Of a stretch of DNA of 64,000 nt, positions 28,000 to 35,302 are shown one piece after another. Origin of the DNA: Saccharothrix australiensis (GTDB lineage: Bacteria > Actinomycetota > Actinomycetes > Mycobacteriales > Pseudonocardiaceae). The stretch is from the NCBI RefSeq assembly GCF_003634935.1, contig NZ_RBXO01000001.1, positions 3,931,501 to 3,995,500 on the forward strand. Reading direction: 5' to 3'. How positions within the stretch are numbered: the stretch's first letter is position 1; every line of letters begins with the position of its first letter. Below the pieces are notes generated by a model. That model searched no databases, had not been told where the DNA came from, and saw nothing but the letters and a program-made list of their open reading frames with translations. The position numbers were made by a program, and so were the translations under genes.

Positions 28000-28965
28000 A
28001 TGGGCGAGGCACCCCGCGTCCCGGTCCGGCAGCTCGGGCCAGGCGGCCCGCAGGTTCCGGTGTTCGGGCTCGGCTCGTGGAACACGTGGGACCGGATGGA
28101 CTTCGGCGACGCCGTGACCCTGCTGTGGCGCGCCGTCGACGCCGGGGTGACGCTGTTCGACGTCGCGCACTACAACATGGGCCCGCACGCCGAGCAGGCG
28201 CGCACCGACATCATCTTCGGCGAGGCGGTGCGCGCGGCGGGGATCGCCCGCGAGGACTACCACCTGTGCGGGAAGCTGTGGCTCTGGGAGTACCCGGCGG
28301 CCGGTTTCGAGCAGCAGCTCACGACCTCGCTGGACCGCATCGGGGTCGACAAGGCCGACAGCGTGGTGGTCGGCGACTACATGTCGCCGCCGGACATCCC
28401 GTCGATCGTGACCGACGTCGCCGAGCAGATCCGCGCCGGCCGGTTCGACGTGTGGGGCGTGAACAACTGGATCGCCGCCGACCTCGCGGAGGCGTTGGCG
28501 TTCGCCGAGCGCGAGGGCATGCCGGCGCCGGTCTTCGCGCAGCTGAAGTACAGCATCGCGCGCCGCAGCATGGCCGAGGGCGAGTACTACGGCGGCCACT
28601 TCGCCGCCGGTCGGCTGGCGTTGCAGGCGTCGGACGTGTTCGAGGGCGGCATCCTCGCCGGCCGCAAGTTCCCGGAGCGCAAGATCGGCGCGGACCCCGG
28701 CGGCATCCGCGACGCGATCCGGGAGACCGCGGACCGGGTCGCCGAGGTGGCCGCCCGCCACGACGCGACGGCCGCCCAGGTCGCCCTCGCCTTCTGCCTG
28801 GCCAACCCCGCCGTCGCCAACGTCCTGTTCGGTGTCAGCCGGCTGTCCCAGCTGGAGGACAACCTCGGCGCGCTGCGGCTGGCCGCGGAGCACGGCGCGG
28901 AGCTGCGCGCGGAACTCGATCCACTGTGGACGGACCGCGCGGTCGACCCCGACGGCTCCTGGTGA
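28000..28965 (+). CDS. Aldo/keto reductase-family protein
   Basis: 321 aa TIM-barrel oxidoreductase of the AKR superfamily. The Asp-Tyr pair is in VTLFDVAHYNMG (residues ~49-60) and the catalytic Lys is in YHLCGKLWLWE (~90). NADPH-binding elements near the C-terminus include LFGVSRLSQLEDNL. The strand that normally ends in the catalytic His (like IDLYLIH) here reads ADSVVVGDYMSPPD, so the His is replaced and activity may be modified. GAGGAG lies 5 bp before ATG 28000. It is cotranscribed with the next hydrolase (30-bp gap) and probably repressed through the 27946-27967 operator. Confidence 0.88.
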   Translation: MGEAPRVPVRQLGPGGPQVPVFGLGSWNTWDRMDFGDAVTLLWRAVDAGVTLFDVAHYNMGPHAEQARTDIIFGEAVRAAGIAREDYHLCGKLWLWEYPAAGFEQQLTTSLDRIGVDKADSVVVGDYMSPPDIPSIVTDVAEQIRAGRFDVWGVNNWIAADLAEALAFAEREGMPAPVFAQLKYSIARRSMAEGEYYGGHFAAGRLALQASDVFEGGILAGRKFPERKIGADPGGIRDAIRETADRVAEVAARHDATAAQVALAFCLANPAVANVLFGVSRLSQLEDNLGALRLAAEHGAELRAELDPLWTDRAVDPDGSW

Positions 28966-28995
28966 CCGCCCGCGACGACGAGGAGGTCCCGCGCC

Positions 28996-29925
28996 ATGCC
29001 GCTCGATCCCGCGGTCGCCGCGCTGCTGTCGGCGACCGCCGCGCCGCCCGCTGACGCGCCCGCCCGGACGCCCGCCGAGATCCGCGCCGCGTTCGCGGCG
29101 GGCGTCGTCGTGCCCGACGACCTGCCCGAGGTGCGCTCCGTCACGGACCTGGCCGTGCCGGGCCCGGCGGGCGACCTGCGGGTCCGGCTCCACCTGCCGG
29201 GGGCGGCCGGGCCGGTGCCGCTGCTGCTCTGGATGCACGGCGGGGGCTGGACCCTGGGCGACATCGAGGAGAACGAGGTCGCCAACCGCCGGGTCTGCCG
29301 CGACGCGGGTGTCGCGGTGGCGTCGGTGGAGTACCGGCTCGCGCCCGAGCACCCGTACCCGGCCGCGCCGGACGACTGCTACGCGGTGCTGTCCTGGTTG
29401 GTGGCCAACGGTTCCCGGCACGGCGTCGACGCCTCGCGCGTCGCGGTGGGCGGGGAGGGCGCGGGCGGCAACCTGGCGACCGTGCTCGCGCTGCTCAGCC
29501 GGGACCGGGGCGGGCCCCGGCTGTCGGCGCAGGTGCTGGTCTGCCCGGTCACGGCGCACCCCGACGACGAGGGGCTGGCGTCCTACGTGGACTGCGCCGA
29601 GGGGTACGGCACGTCGGCGGAGTCGATGCGGTTCTTCTTCCGGCAGTACCCTTCCTCGCCGGACGACCTGGCCGACCCGTACCTGCTGCCCTCGCGCGCG
29701 CCCGACCTCACGGGCCTGCCGCCCGCGCTGGTGCTGACGGCCGAGTACGACGTGCTGCGCAGCGAGGGGGAGCGGTACGCCGAGCGCCTGGCGAAGGCGG
29801 GCGTGCCGACGACGCTCAAGCGGTACGACGGGCAGATCCACGGCTTCTACGGCCGGTACACGGACCTGCCGGCCTCGGCGGTGTCCCACTCGGACGTCGT
29901 CGCGTTCCTCGGCTCCGTCCTCTGA
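28996..29925 (+). CDS. HSL-family alpha/beta hydrolase lacking the catalytic Ser
   Basis: 309 aa. Oxyanion motif HGGGW at residues ~79-83, then SVEYRLAPEHPYPAAPDD, as in hormone-sensitive-lipase-type esterases. The nucleophile elbow, GDSAGGNLA in active enzymes, reads GEGAGGNLA here (codons GAG GGC GCG), so the Ser is Gly. The acid (TAEYDVLRSEG) and the His (GQIHGFYG) are kept. It may be a non-hydrolytic binding protein or use another chemistry. GAGGAGG lies 9 bp before ATG 28996. Second gene of the AKR operon. Confidence 0.88.
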   Translation: MPLDPAVAALLSATAAPPADAPARTPAEIRAAFAAGVVVPDDLPEVRSVTDLAVPGPAGDLRVRLHLPGAAGPVPLLLWMHGGGWTLGDIEENEVANRRVCRDAGVAVASVEYRLAPEHPYPAAPDDCYAVLSWLVANGSRHGVDASRVAVGGEGAGGNLATVLALLSRDRGGPRLSAQVLVCPVTAHPDDEGLASYVDCAEGYGTSAESMRFFFRQYPSSPDDLADPYLLPSRAPDLTGLPPALVLTAEYDVLRSEGERYAERLAKAGVPTTLKRYDGQIHGFYGRYTDLPASAVSHSDVVAFLGSVL

Positions 29926-29927
29926 CA

Positions 29928-29970
29928 CCGGGTGCGGCGCCCTCCCGAGCCGGGACGGCGCCGCACCCGG
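29928..29970. terminator. Bidirectional terminator hairpin
   Basis: A 14-bp perfect stem, 29928-29941 with 29957-29970, between the convergent hydrolase and TetR genes. Confidence 0.75.
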
Positions 29971-29979
29971 CGCGGGGGA

Positions 29980-30573
29980 TCAGGGTCGCGTGATGCGCTC
30001 GAAGAACGTGTCCAGGTGCTGCTTGCGCAGCTTGCCGGTGGAGTAGCGCGGGCCCACCAGGCTCATGACGTTCGCACCGGCGTTCATCAGCACGATCTCG
30101 TCCACGAGCTGCTCGTCCGGCGTCGACGTGCGGATCTCGCCGTCCTCCCGCGCGCGCCGGATGTGCTCGTGCATCAGGCCGCGCCAGGTCCGCAGGTGCT
30201 CCAGGTACCGGTCGTGCAGCCGCTTGTTGGCCAACGACATCTGCCAGAACACCAGCAGCACCCGCGCCGCCGTCACCCGCTTGGCGTCCAGCGGCATCGC
30301 GCCGTAGCAGATGGCGCGCAACGCCTCCAGGCCGGAGCGGTCGGCGCTCGCGCCGGAGACGTGCGCGTGCACCATGGACAGCGCGCGGTCGAAAGTGGCC
30401 TCCACCAAGGCGTCCTTGCTGGGGAAGTACCGCTTCAGCGCGCCGTTGGCGAAGCCCGCGGCGGTGGCGATCTCGCGCATCGTGGCGGCTTCCAGGCCGC
30501 CGCGCACGATGAGGCCCCACGTCACGTCGATGATGTGCTCGCGACGTTCGTCGTGGTCGATGACCTTGGGCAT
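29980..30573 (-). CDS. TetR-family transcriptional regulator
   Basis: 197 aa. The N-terminal HTH is TMREIATAAGFANGALKRYFPSKDALVEATF (~31-61). The C-terminal ligand domain is helical (ARVLLVFWQMSLANKRLHDRYLEHL), close to the group of regulators with a broad TetR_C domain. ATG 30573 follows GAGGAG. The operator-like sequence before its own start resembles the perfect palindrome between the divergent amidohydrolase and AKR genes, so it probably represses that cluster and itself. Confidence 0.92.
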   Translation of the reverse strand: MPKVIDHDERREHIIDVTWGLIVRGGLEAATMREIATAAGFANGALKRYFPSKDALVEATFDRALSMVHAHVSGASADRSGLEALRAICYGAMPLDAKRVTAARVLLVFWQMSLANKRLHDRYLEHLRTWRGLMHEHIRRAREDGEIRTSTPDEQLVDEIVLMNAGANVMSLVGPRYSTGKLRKQHLDTFFERITRP

Positions 30574-30596
30574 CGTGCTCCTCGCAACCGGCGGTT

Positions 30597-30616
30597 TGTC
30601 TACGTCCGTAGTGTAA
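30597..30616 (-). promoter_or_regulatory. Degenerate operator upstream of the TetR gene
   Basis: TGTCTACGTCCGTAGTGTAA aligns with AGTCTATGTATGTAGACTAA at 27948-27967 (14/20). It lies 24 bp before the TetR start, as expected for autoregulation. Confidence 0.55.
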
Positions 30617-30688
30617 CTGTGATCCGGGCTGCCGGATTCGTGATGCGGGGAGACGCCGGTCGCACCGGCGCGGTGGCCGTGCCCCGCC

Positions 30689-32812
30689 TCACGCGGGGAG
30701 CCGCGGCCCGCCGGTCCTCCACGCCGGCCGCCGCGCCGCCGCCCACGCCAGTGCCGCCGCCACCACCAGGTACGCGCCGAGCACCGCCGAGGCCCGCCAA
30801 GCCACGTCCGTCTCACCGCCCGTGACGGTCACCCGCAGCGCGTCCACCACGTGGGTCATCGGCAGCACGGGGCCGATCACCCGGAACGGCGTCGGCAGCG
30901 CGTCCGGCGGGTAGAGGCCGCCGCACGACACGGCTTGGACCACCAGCAGGACCAGCGCGAGCGCCCCACCGCCGACCACGCCGAACGCGCGCCGCAGCAG
31001 GCGCACGACCGCCGTGAACGCCGCCACGGCCAGCGCGAGCACGCCCACCGTGCCCGCCACCGACACCGGCCGCAGCCCCAGGCCCACGTCGACCACCGCG
31101 AACAGCAGCAGCGCGCCCGCCAACCCCACCGCGTAGACCGGCGGCCACGCCGCCACCGGGGCGGGCGCGGGACCGTCCCGTCCTGCTGGGCCGCGCTTCG
31201 GGTCCGCCCGCCCCGCCGTGCGCTTCGGGTCGGCCCGTCGTGCCGGGTCGGCTTGTCCTGCCGTGGCGCGGGCCGGCTCGGCCGGTTCGACCGTGGCGTG
31301 GGTCGGGTCCGCATGTGCTGCCACGGTGTGCACGGGGTCGGCGTGTGACGCCGTGGTGCGGGTCGGACCGGCTCCTCCCGCCGGCGGTCGCCGCGCCGCC
31401 GGTCCGGGGAACAGGGACGCCACCATGCCGAACACCCACAGCGCGAGGCCGAAGGCGAGCGGCGCGAGCCCGCGACCCTGGACCACCGCCGGGTGCAGGT
31501 GCTCCACTTCCACGTCGACCGGTCGGGCCAGGGTGCCCGCCGCCCTGGCGCGCTGCGCCGGGTCGAGCGAGGGCACGCGGTCCGCCGCGTTCGCCAGCCC
31601 GTCGACGACCTGGCGGGTGCCGTCGGCGAGGTGGCCGGTGTCCGCGGCGAGCCGGTCCGCGCCGGTCCGCGCGTCGGCCAGGCGGCGGTCCAGCTCCGCC
31701 AGCCCGTCGGCGACCCCGGCGGCGGCGCGGTCGAGGCGGTCGAGGTCGTCGCGCGCCGAGCCGAGCGTGCGCTGCGCCGCAGGCACGTTCTGCCGGATGT
31801 GGTTGACGCCGGTCGCGATGGTGCCCGCGCCGGTCGCGATCCGGCCGGTCAGGTCGGCGACCGACGCGGCGTCGGCGGACACCGTGCCCGCCGCGCGCCG
31901 CACGCCCTGGAACACCGGGTCGGCGGCCACCTCCGGGTACTTGGCGGCCAGCGCGCCCAGCCCGTCGGTGACGGTCCCGGTGGCCAGCGCGATCGTGCCG
32001 CCGTCCGCGGTGGTCTTCGCCGTGACCTCGGCGGACAGCGCGGTGATGTCGCCCGCCGTCCGGACGACGCCGGGCAGCCCGGCGGAGATCGCGTCCAGCA
32101 CCGGGCCGGACAGGGCGTTGATCCGGCGCATCCCGTCGGCCACCCGCCGGGCGTCGGGCGCGAGTCCGGCGGACCCGTCGTGCAGCCCGGCGACGCCGCC
32201 CGCGAGCGACACCGCGCCCGTGTGGGCGGACTCCGCGCCGGTCTCCAGCCGTCCCGCGCCCTCCCGCGCCTGCACCAGGCCGTTCTCGATGCTGTCCAGC
32301 CCGGCGAAGGCCACCTCCGCGAACGCGCTGACCGCGGCGGCGTCGACCTGCCGGTCCAGCTCGGCCCGCACCGCCTCGGCCATCCGGCCGACCAGGTAGC
32401 CGTTCGCGTCGTCGAGCTGCACGCGCAGCGCGGCCCGCTCCGGCGTGCCGCCCGCGCTCGCGACCAGGTCGGCGCTGAAGTCCGGCGGCACCGAGATCAC
32501 CAGGTGGTAGCGGCCGTCCCGCCGACCGCGCTCGGCCTCGGCGCGGTCGACGAACCGCCAGCCCAGCAGCGGCGCGTGCCGGAGCTGGTCGGTGAGCAAC
32601 GCGCCGGCGTGCACCGTGCGGTCGCCCGCGGTCACCGGGCGGTCCTCGTCCACCACGGCCACCGGCACCCGGCCCAGGCCGCCGTACGGGTCCCAGGTCG
32701 CCCACAGCGCGAGCGCGCCGCACAGCAGGGGCACGAAGGCGAGGCACAGCAGCGCCGCCCGGCGCGGCGGGGTGCGGAAGCGGCGCAGCCCGCGTGCGGC
32801 GAGGTCAGGCAT
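30689..32812 (-). CDS. YhgE/Pip-type ABC-2-like membrane protein
   Basis: 707 aa. A first transmembrane helix (AALLCLAFVPLLCGALALW, ~20-38) leads to a large extracytoplasmic region (~50-470) with helical heptad-like stretches (GLDSIENGLVQAREGAGRLETGAES and later DRLDRAAAGVADGLAELDRRLADA). Five to six C-terminal helices begin APLAFGLALWVFGMVASLF. This is the architecture of YhgE/Pip, EsaA-like proteins tied to phage adsorption, type VII secretion or drug resistance. A cytosolic loop between the first two C-terminal helices is an expanded ADP/THA repeat (TASHADPVHTVAAHADPTHA). ATG 32812 has GGAG 7 bp upstream; a longer start, GTG 33007, would add a Pro-rich repetitive 65-aa tail. Confidence 0.85.
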   Translation of the reverse strand: MPDLAARGLRRFRTPPRRAALLCLAFVPLLCGALALWATWDPYGGLGRVPVAVVDEDRPVTAGDRTVHAGALLTDQLRHAPLLGWRFVDRAEAERGRRDGRYHLVISVPPDFSADLVASAGGTPERAALRVQLDDANGYLVGRMAEAVRAELDRQVDAAAVSAFAEVAFAGLDSIENGLVQAREGAGRLETGAESAHTGAVSLAGGVAGLHDGSAGLAPDARRVADGMRRINALSGPVLDAISAGLPGVVRTAGDITALSAEVTAKTTADGGTIALATGTVTDGLGALAAKYPEVAADPVFQGVRRAAGTVSADAASVADLTGRIATGAGTIATGVNHIRQNVPAAQRTLGSARDDLDRLDRAAAGVADGLAELDRRLADARTGADRLAADTGHLADGTRQVVDGLANAADRVPSLDPAQRARAAGTLARPVDVEVEHLHPAVVQGRGLAPLAFGLALWVFGMVASLFPGPAARRPPAGGAGPTRTTASHADPVHTVAAHADPTHATVEPAEPARATAGQADPARRADPKRTAGRADPKRGPAGRDGPAPAPVAAWPPVYAVGLAGALLLFAVVDVGLGLRPVSVAGTVGVLALAVAAFTAVVRLLRRAFGVVGGGALALVLLVVQAVSCGGLYPPDALPTPFRVIGPVLPMTHVVDALRVTVTGGETDVAWRASAVLGAYLVVAAALAWAAARRPAWRTGGPRLPA

Positions 32813-33163
32813 CTGCGGCTCCGGTGGGGTCGGCGTCGGCCCGGCCGGTCGCCGGGGCGGGGTCGGGCGTGGTACCGGTGACCCGGTCGTGGCGGGCGGC
32901 CGGGCCGCGATGGGTGGCCTGATCGGGACGGGTGGCCTGATCGCGGCGGGCGGCTCGGTCGCGGCGGGTGGCCTGGTCGGGGCGGGCGGCTCGCTCGCGG
33001 TGCCCACGGCGCGAACCTCCCGTTCGGACTATGCCCCGGTGGCGGCGGGCACGCCGCAGGACGACCCCGCCCATCCACTCGGACGAGTGAACGACCCGCG
33101 CGTGCCCGCACGCACCGACCTAGCCTGCGAGAAGCGTCCGCTGTGGATGCTCGCGGAGGACCC
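32813..33163. other. Repetitive upstream region
   Basis: 32880-33000 contains imperfect ~15- and 30-bp direct repeats (GGGCGGCTCGG, GGGTGGCCTGATCG). If GTG 33007 is used they encode a Pro-rich N-terminal tail on the YhgE-like protein; otherwise they are leader DNA. TAGCCT at 33121-33126 is a plus-strand -10 candidate. Confidence 0.4.
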
Positions 33164-33490
33164 ATGAGCGTGCTCAGAGACGAGGATGTCGAGCCCCACC
33201 CCGAACCGCCGGCGCTGCCCCTCGCGCGCGGACCACTACCGCGGCGATCGTCGCCGTCGCCGTCGCACCGCCGCCGCATCGCCGCGCCGCGCCGCCGGCA
33301 CCGTCGAGCGGTCGGGAGGGCGACCGGCAGCGCCGCCACCGGGTGCGCCACCCTGCGGGAAGGCCGCGAGCCACCTCCGACTCGGCGCTGCCGATGCCCG
33401 ACGCGGGCGCGGCGACCCGCCGCGGAACCCACGCGCGAGGCCCGCGCCACCCCGCCCTCGCGCACGACCCCGGAAGGGAGACCATCATGA
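33164..33490 (+). CDS. Possible small ORF before the NlpC-like gene
   Basis: 108 aa from ATG 33164, with GCGGAGGA 3 bp upstream and TAGCCT about 40 bp before. The stop overlaps the next ATG (ATGA), which suggests coupling. The first ~23 codons (MSVLRDEDVEPHPEPPALPL) look coded; the rest is Arg/Pro-rich with poor third-position bias. In the shifted frame a hydrophobic AIVAVAVA stretch appears at about 33241, so this may be a frameshifted remnant of a membrane or regulatory protein. Weak call. Confidence 0.25.
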   Translation: MSVLRDEDVEPHPEPPALPLARGPLPRRSSPSPSHRRRIAAPRRRHRRAVGRATGSAATGCATLREGREPPPTRRCRCPTRARRPAAEPTREARATPPSRTTPEGRPS

Positions 33491-34050
33491 GGAGACTGCT
33501 GTTCGCGGCGATCGGCGTGCTGATCGCGGCGGTACCGCCGGCCCAGGCGGGCGCCGAACCGCGGACCTACGGCGGCCAGGGGCCCGCGCCGAGCGCCGAG
33601 CAGGTCCGCGCCACCGTCGCCGCCGCCGAGCCGATCACGCGGGCCGAGGTCGTCGAGCGCGCCCGGTCGTGGCTCAACCCGCCCGTGCCCTACGACATGA
33701 AGGGCTACAAGGACGGCTGGCGCACCGACTGCTCCGGTTACGTCTCGATGGCGTGGAAGCTGGACTCCTCCCTCAACACCGAGACGCTGCCCGACGTGTC
33801 CCACCGGATCGAGAAGGACGACCTGCGCGCCGGCGACGTGCTCATGATCGGTGGGCCGAACACCGGCGGCGTCTACGGCCACGCCACGATCTTCGAGCGG
33901 TGGACCGACGAGACCCGCACCCGCTACTGGGCGTTCGAGCAGACCGAGCCGCAGACCGTGCACCGCGAGATCCCGTACCCGTACTTCGACAACGACACCA
34001 GGTACCTGCCCTACCGCTACAACCTGATCGTCGACGGCCCCGTTCCGTGA
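33487..34050 (+). CDS. Secreted NlpC/P60-like cysteine hydrolase
   Basis: 187 aa with signal peptide MRRLLFAAIGVLIAAVPPAQAG. The mature part has the NlpC/P60 nucleophile block WRTDCSGYVSMAW (Cys ~82) and a His in VYGHATIFERW (~130), with DLRAGDVLMIGG between them, the usual spacing of papain-like peptidoglycan peptidases or amidases. No extra binding domain. GGAAGGGAGA lies 6 bp before ATG 33487. It may act on the cell wall outside the membrane. The TIR operon starts 149 bp downstream. Confidence 0.85.
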   Translation: MRRLLFAAIGVLIAAVPPAQAGAEPRTYGGQGPAPSAEQVRATVAAAEPITRAEVVERARSWLNPPVPYDMKGYKDGWRTDCSGYVSMAWKLDSSLNTETLPDVSHRIEKDDLRAGDVLMIGGPNTGGVYGHATIFERWTDETRTRYWAFEQTEPQTVHREIPYPYFDNDTRYLPYRYNLIVDGPVP

Positions 34051-34198
34051 CCGCGCGCGGTCGCGGCGTGGTCGGCGCGCCCCGCCGAGCGGTCACCTTC
34101 CGGACAGAACGCGGACAGATCCCGGCATTGGTCACATCCGACCGGGCCGTGGCGTTTGCTGTCTCCTGGGGCAACCGGGAGCGCGCGGAGGTGGCGGG

Positions 34199-35302
34199 GT
34201 GGCCGAAGAGGTGTCGTACGACGTGTGCCTGTCGTTCGCGGGCAGCGAGCGCGACTACGTCGAGGAGGTCGCGGGACTGCTGCGCGCCCACGACGTGCGG
34301 GTCTTCTACGACGCCTACGAGACCGTCGACATGTGGGGTGACGACCTCCACGAGCACCTGGTCGACGTCTACCGCGACCGGGCGCGCTTCTGCGTGCTGT
34401 TCGCCTCGGCGGACTACGCCCGCCGGGTGTGGACCACGTTCGAGCGCCGGGCGGCGCAGGACCGGGCGATCCACACCGCGGGGCCGTACCTGCTGCCGGT
34501 GCTGTTCGACGACGCCGCGATACCCGGCCTGCACCGCACCACCGCGTGCGTGGACGCGCGCACCACCTCGCCCGCCGGGCTCGTCCGGCTGCTGCTGGAG
34601 AAGCTCGGGCGGACCGCGCCGCCGGTCGGCGTGCCGTCGTCGGTGCTGGTCCTCGCGACCGACGAGCCCGACCCGGAGCTGGACCGGGTCCTGGACACGG
34701 CGCTCGCCCGCTGCCGCCTCACCCTGCGGCGCGACCGGCGGCGCTCCACCGACCGCCGCGTGGTGGCGGTCGTGCCGGAGTCGGTCGCGTCCGTCGTGGA
34801 CGTGGTCACCGCGCTGGTGCCCGCCGTCGAGTCGGTGGCCCGTGAGCGGGGGTCGGCCGCGCCCGGCGGTCCGCTGCGCGTGGCGGTCCACTGCGGACAG
34901 GTGATCGGCTTGGACGGCGTGGACGTGGCGGGCGCGGTCGACGCCGCCGCGTCGGCCGCCGTCGGCGACGTGCTGTCCCGCGCGGACCGGGCGCGCTGCG
35001 CCGTCGCGGTGTCGCAGCGGGTGTGGGAGCGCGTGGTCGAACGCGGTCGCGGCGGCAGCAATCCGGCGGCCTACCAGCGGATCCGCCTGCCCGACGGCGC
35101 GGAGTACCACGTGCGCGTGCAGGGCTACCCGAAACCGCCGCCCGCGCGGGGCGGTCCGGACCACCCGCGCGGCGACGGCGGCGGCGGCAACGGCGGCGCG
35201 AAGTCGTACTACTTCCACGACAAGGTGGACGTGGGCCGCATCGGCGACACCTTCAACCTCGGCGACGGGTACCGGTTCGGGAGCGCCGATGGCGGCCGGT
35301 GA
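34199..35302 (+). CDS. TIR-domain protein with cyclase-like C-terminal region
   Basis: 367 aa. Residues 5-130 are a bacterial TIR domain: YDVCLSFAGSERDYVEEVA, VRVFYDAYETVDMWGDDL with the probable catalytic Glu (E41), FCVLFASADYARRVWTTFE, and YLLPVLFDD. TIR domains of this class cleave NAD+ or make cyclic ADP-ribose signals. Residues ~145-320 resemble a degenerate class III nucleotide-cyclase fold (PLRVAVHCGQVIGLDG, then CAVAVSQRVWERVV) without clear metal-binding Asp residues. The tail GGNGGAKSYYFHDKVDVG is like the Gly-rich tags on actinobacterial conflict proteins. GTG 34199 has GGAGG 7 bp upstream. First gene of a four-gene operon, overlapping the next by 14 bp. Confidence 0.88.
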   Translation: MAEEVSYDVCLSFAGSERDYVEEVAGLLRAHDVRVFYDAYETVDMWGDDLHEHLVDVYRDRARFCVLFASADYARRVWTTFERRAAQDRAIHTAGPYLLPVLFDDAAIPGLHRTTACVDARTTSPAGLVRLLLEKLGRTAPPVGVPSSVLVLATDEPDPELDRVLDTALARCRLTLRRDRRRSTDRRVVAVVPESVASVVDVVTALVPAVESVARERGSAAPGGPLRVAVHCGQVIGLDGVDVAGAVDAAASAAVGDVLSRADRARCAVAVSQRVWERVVERGRGGSNPAAYQRIRLPDGAEYHVRVQGYPKPPPARGGPDHPRGDGGGGNGGAKSYYFHDKVDVGRIGDTFNLGDGYRFGSADGGR

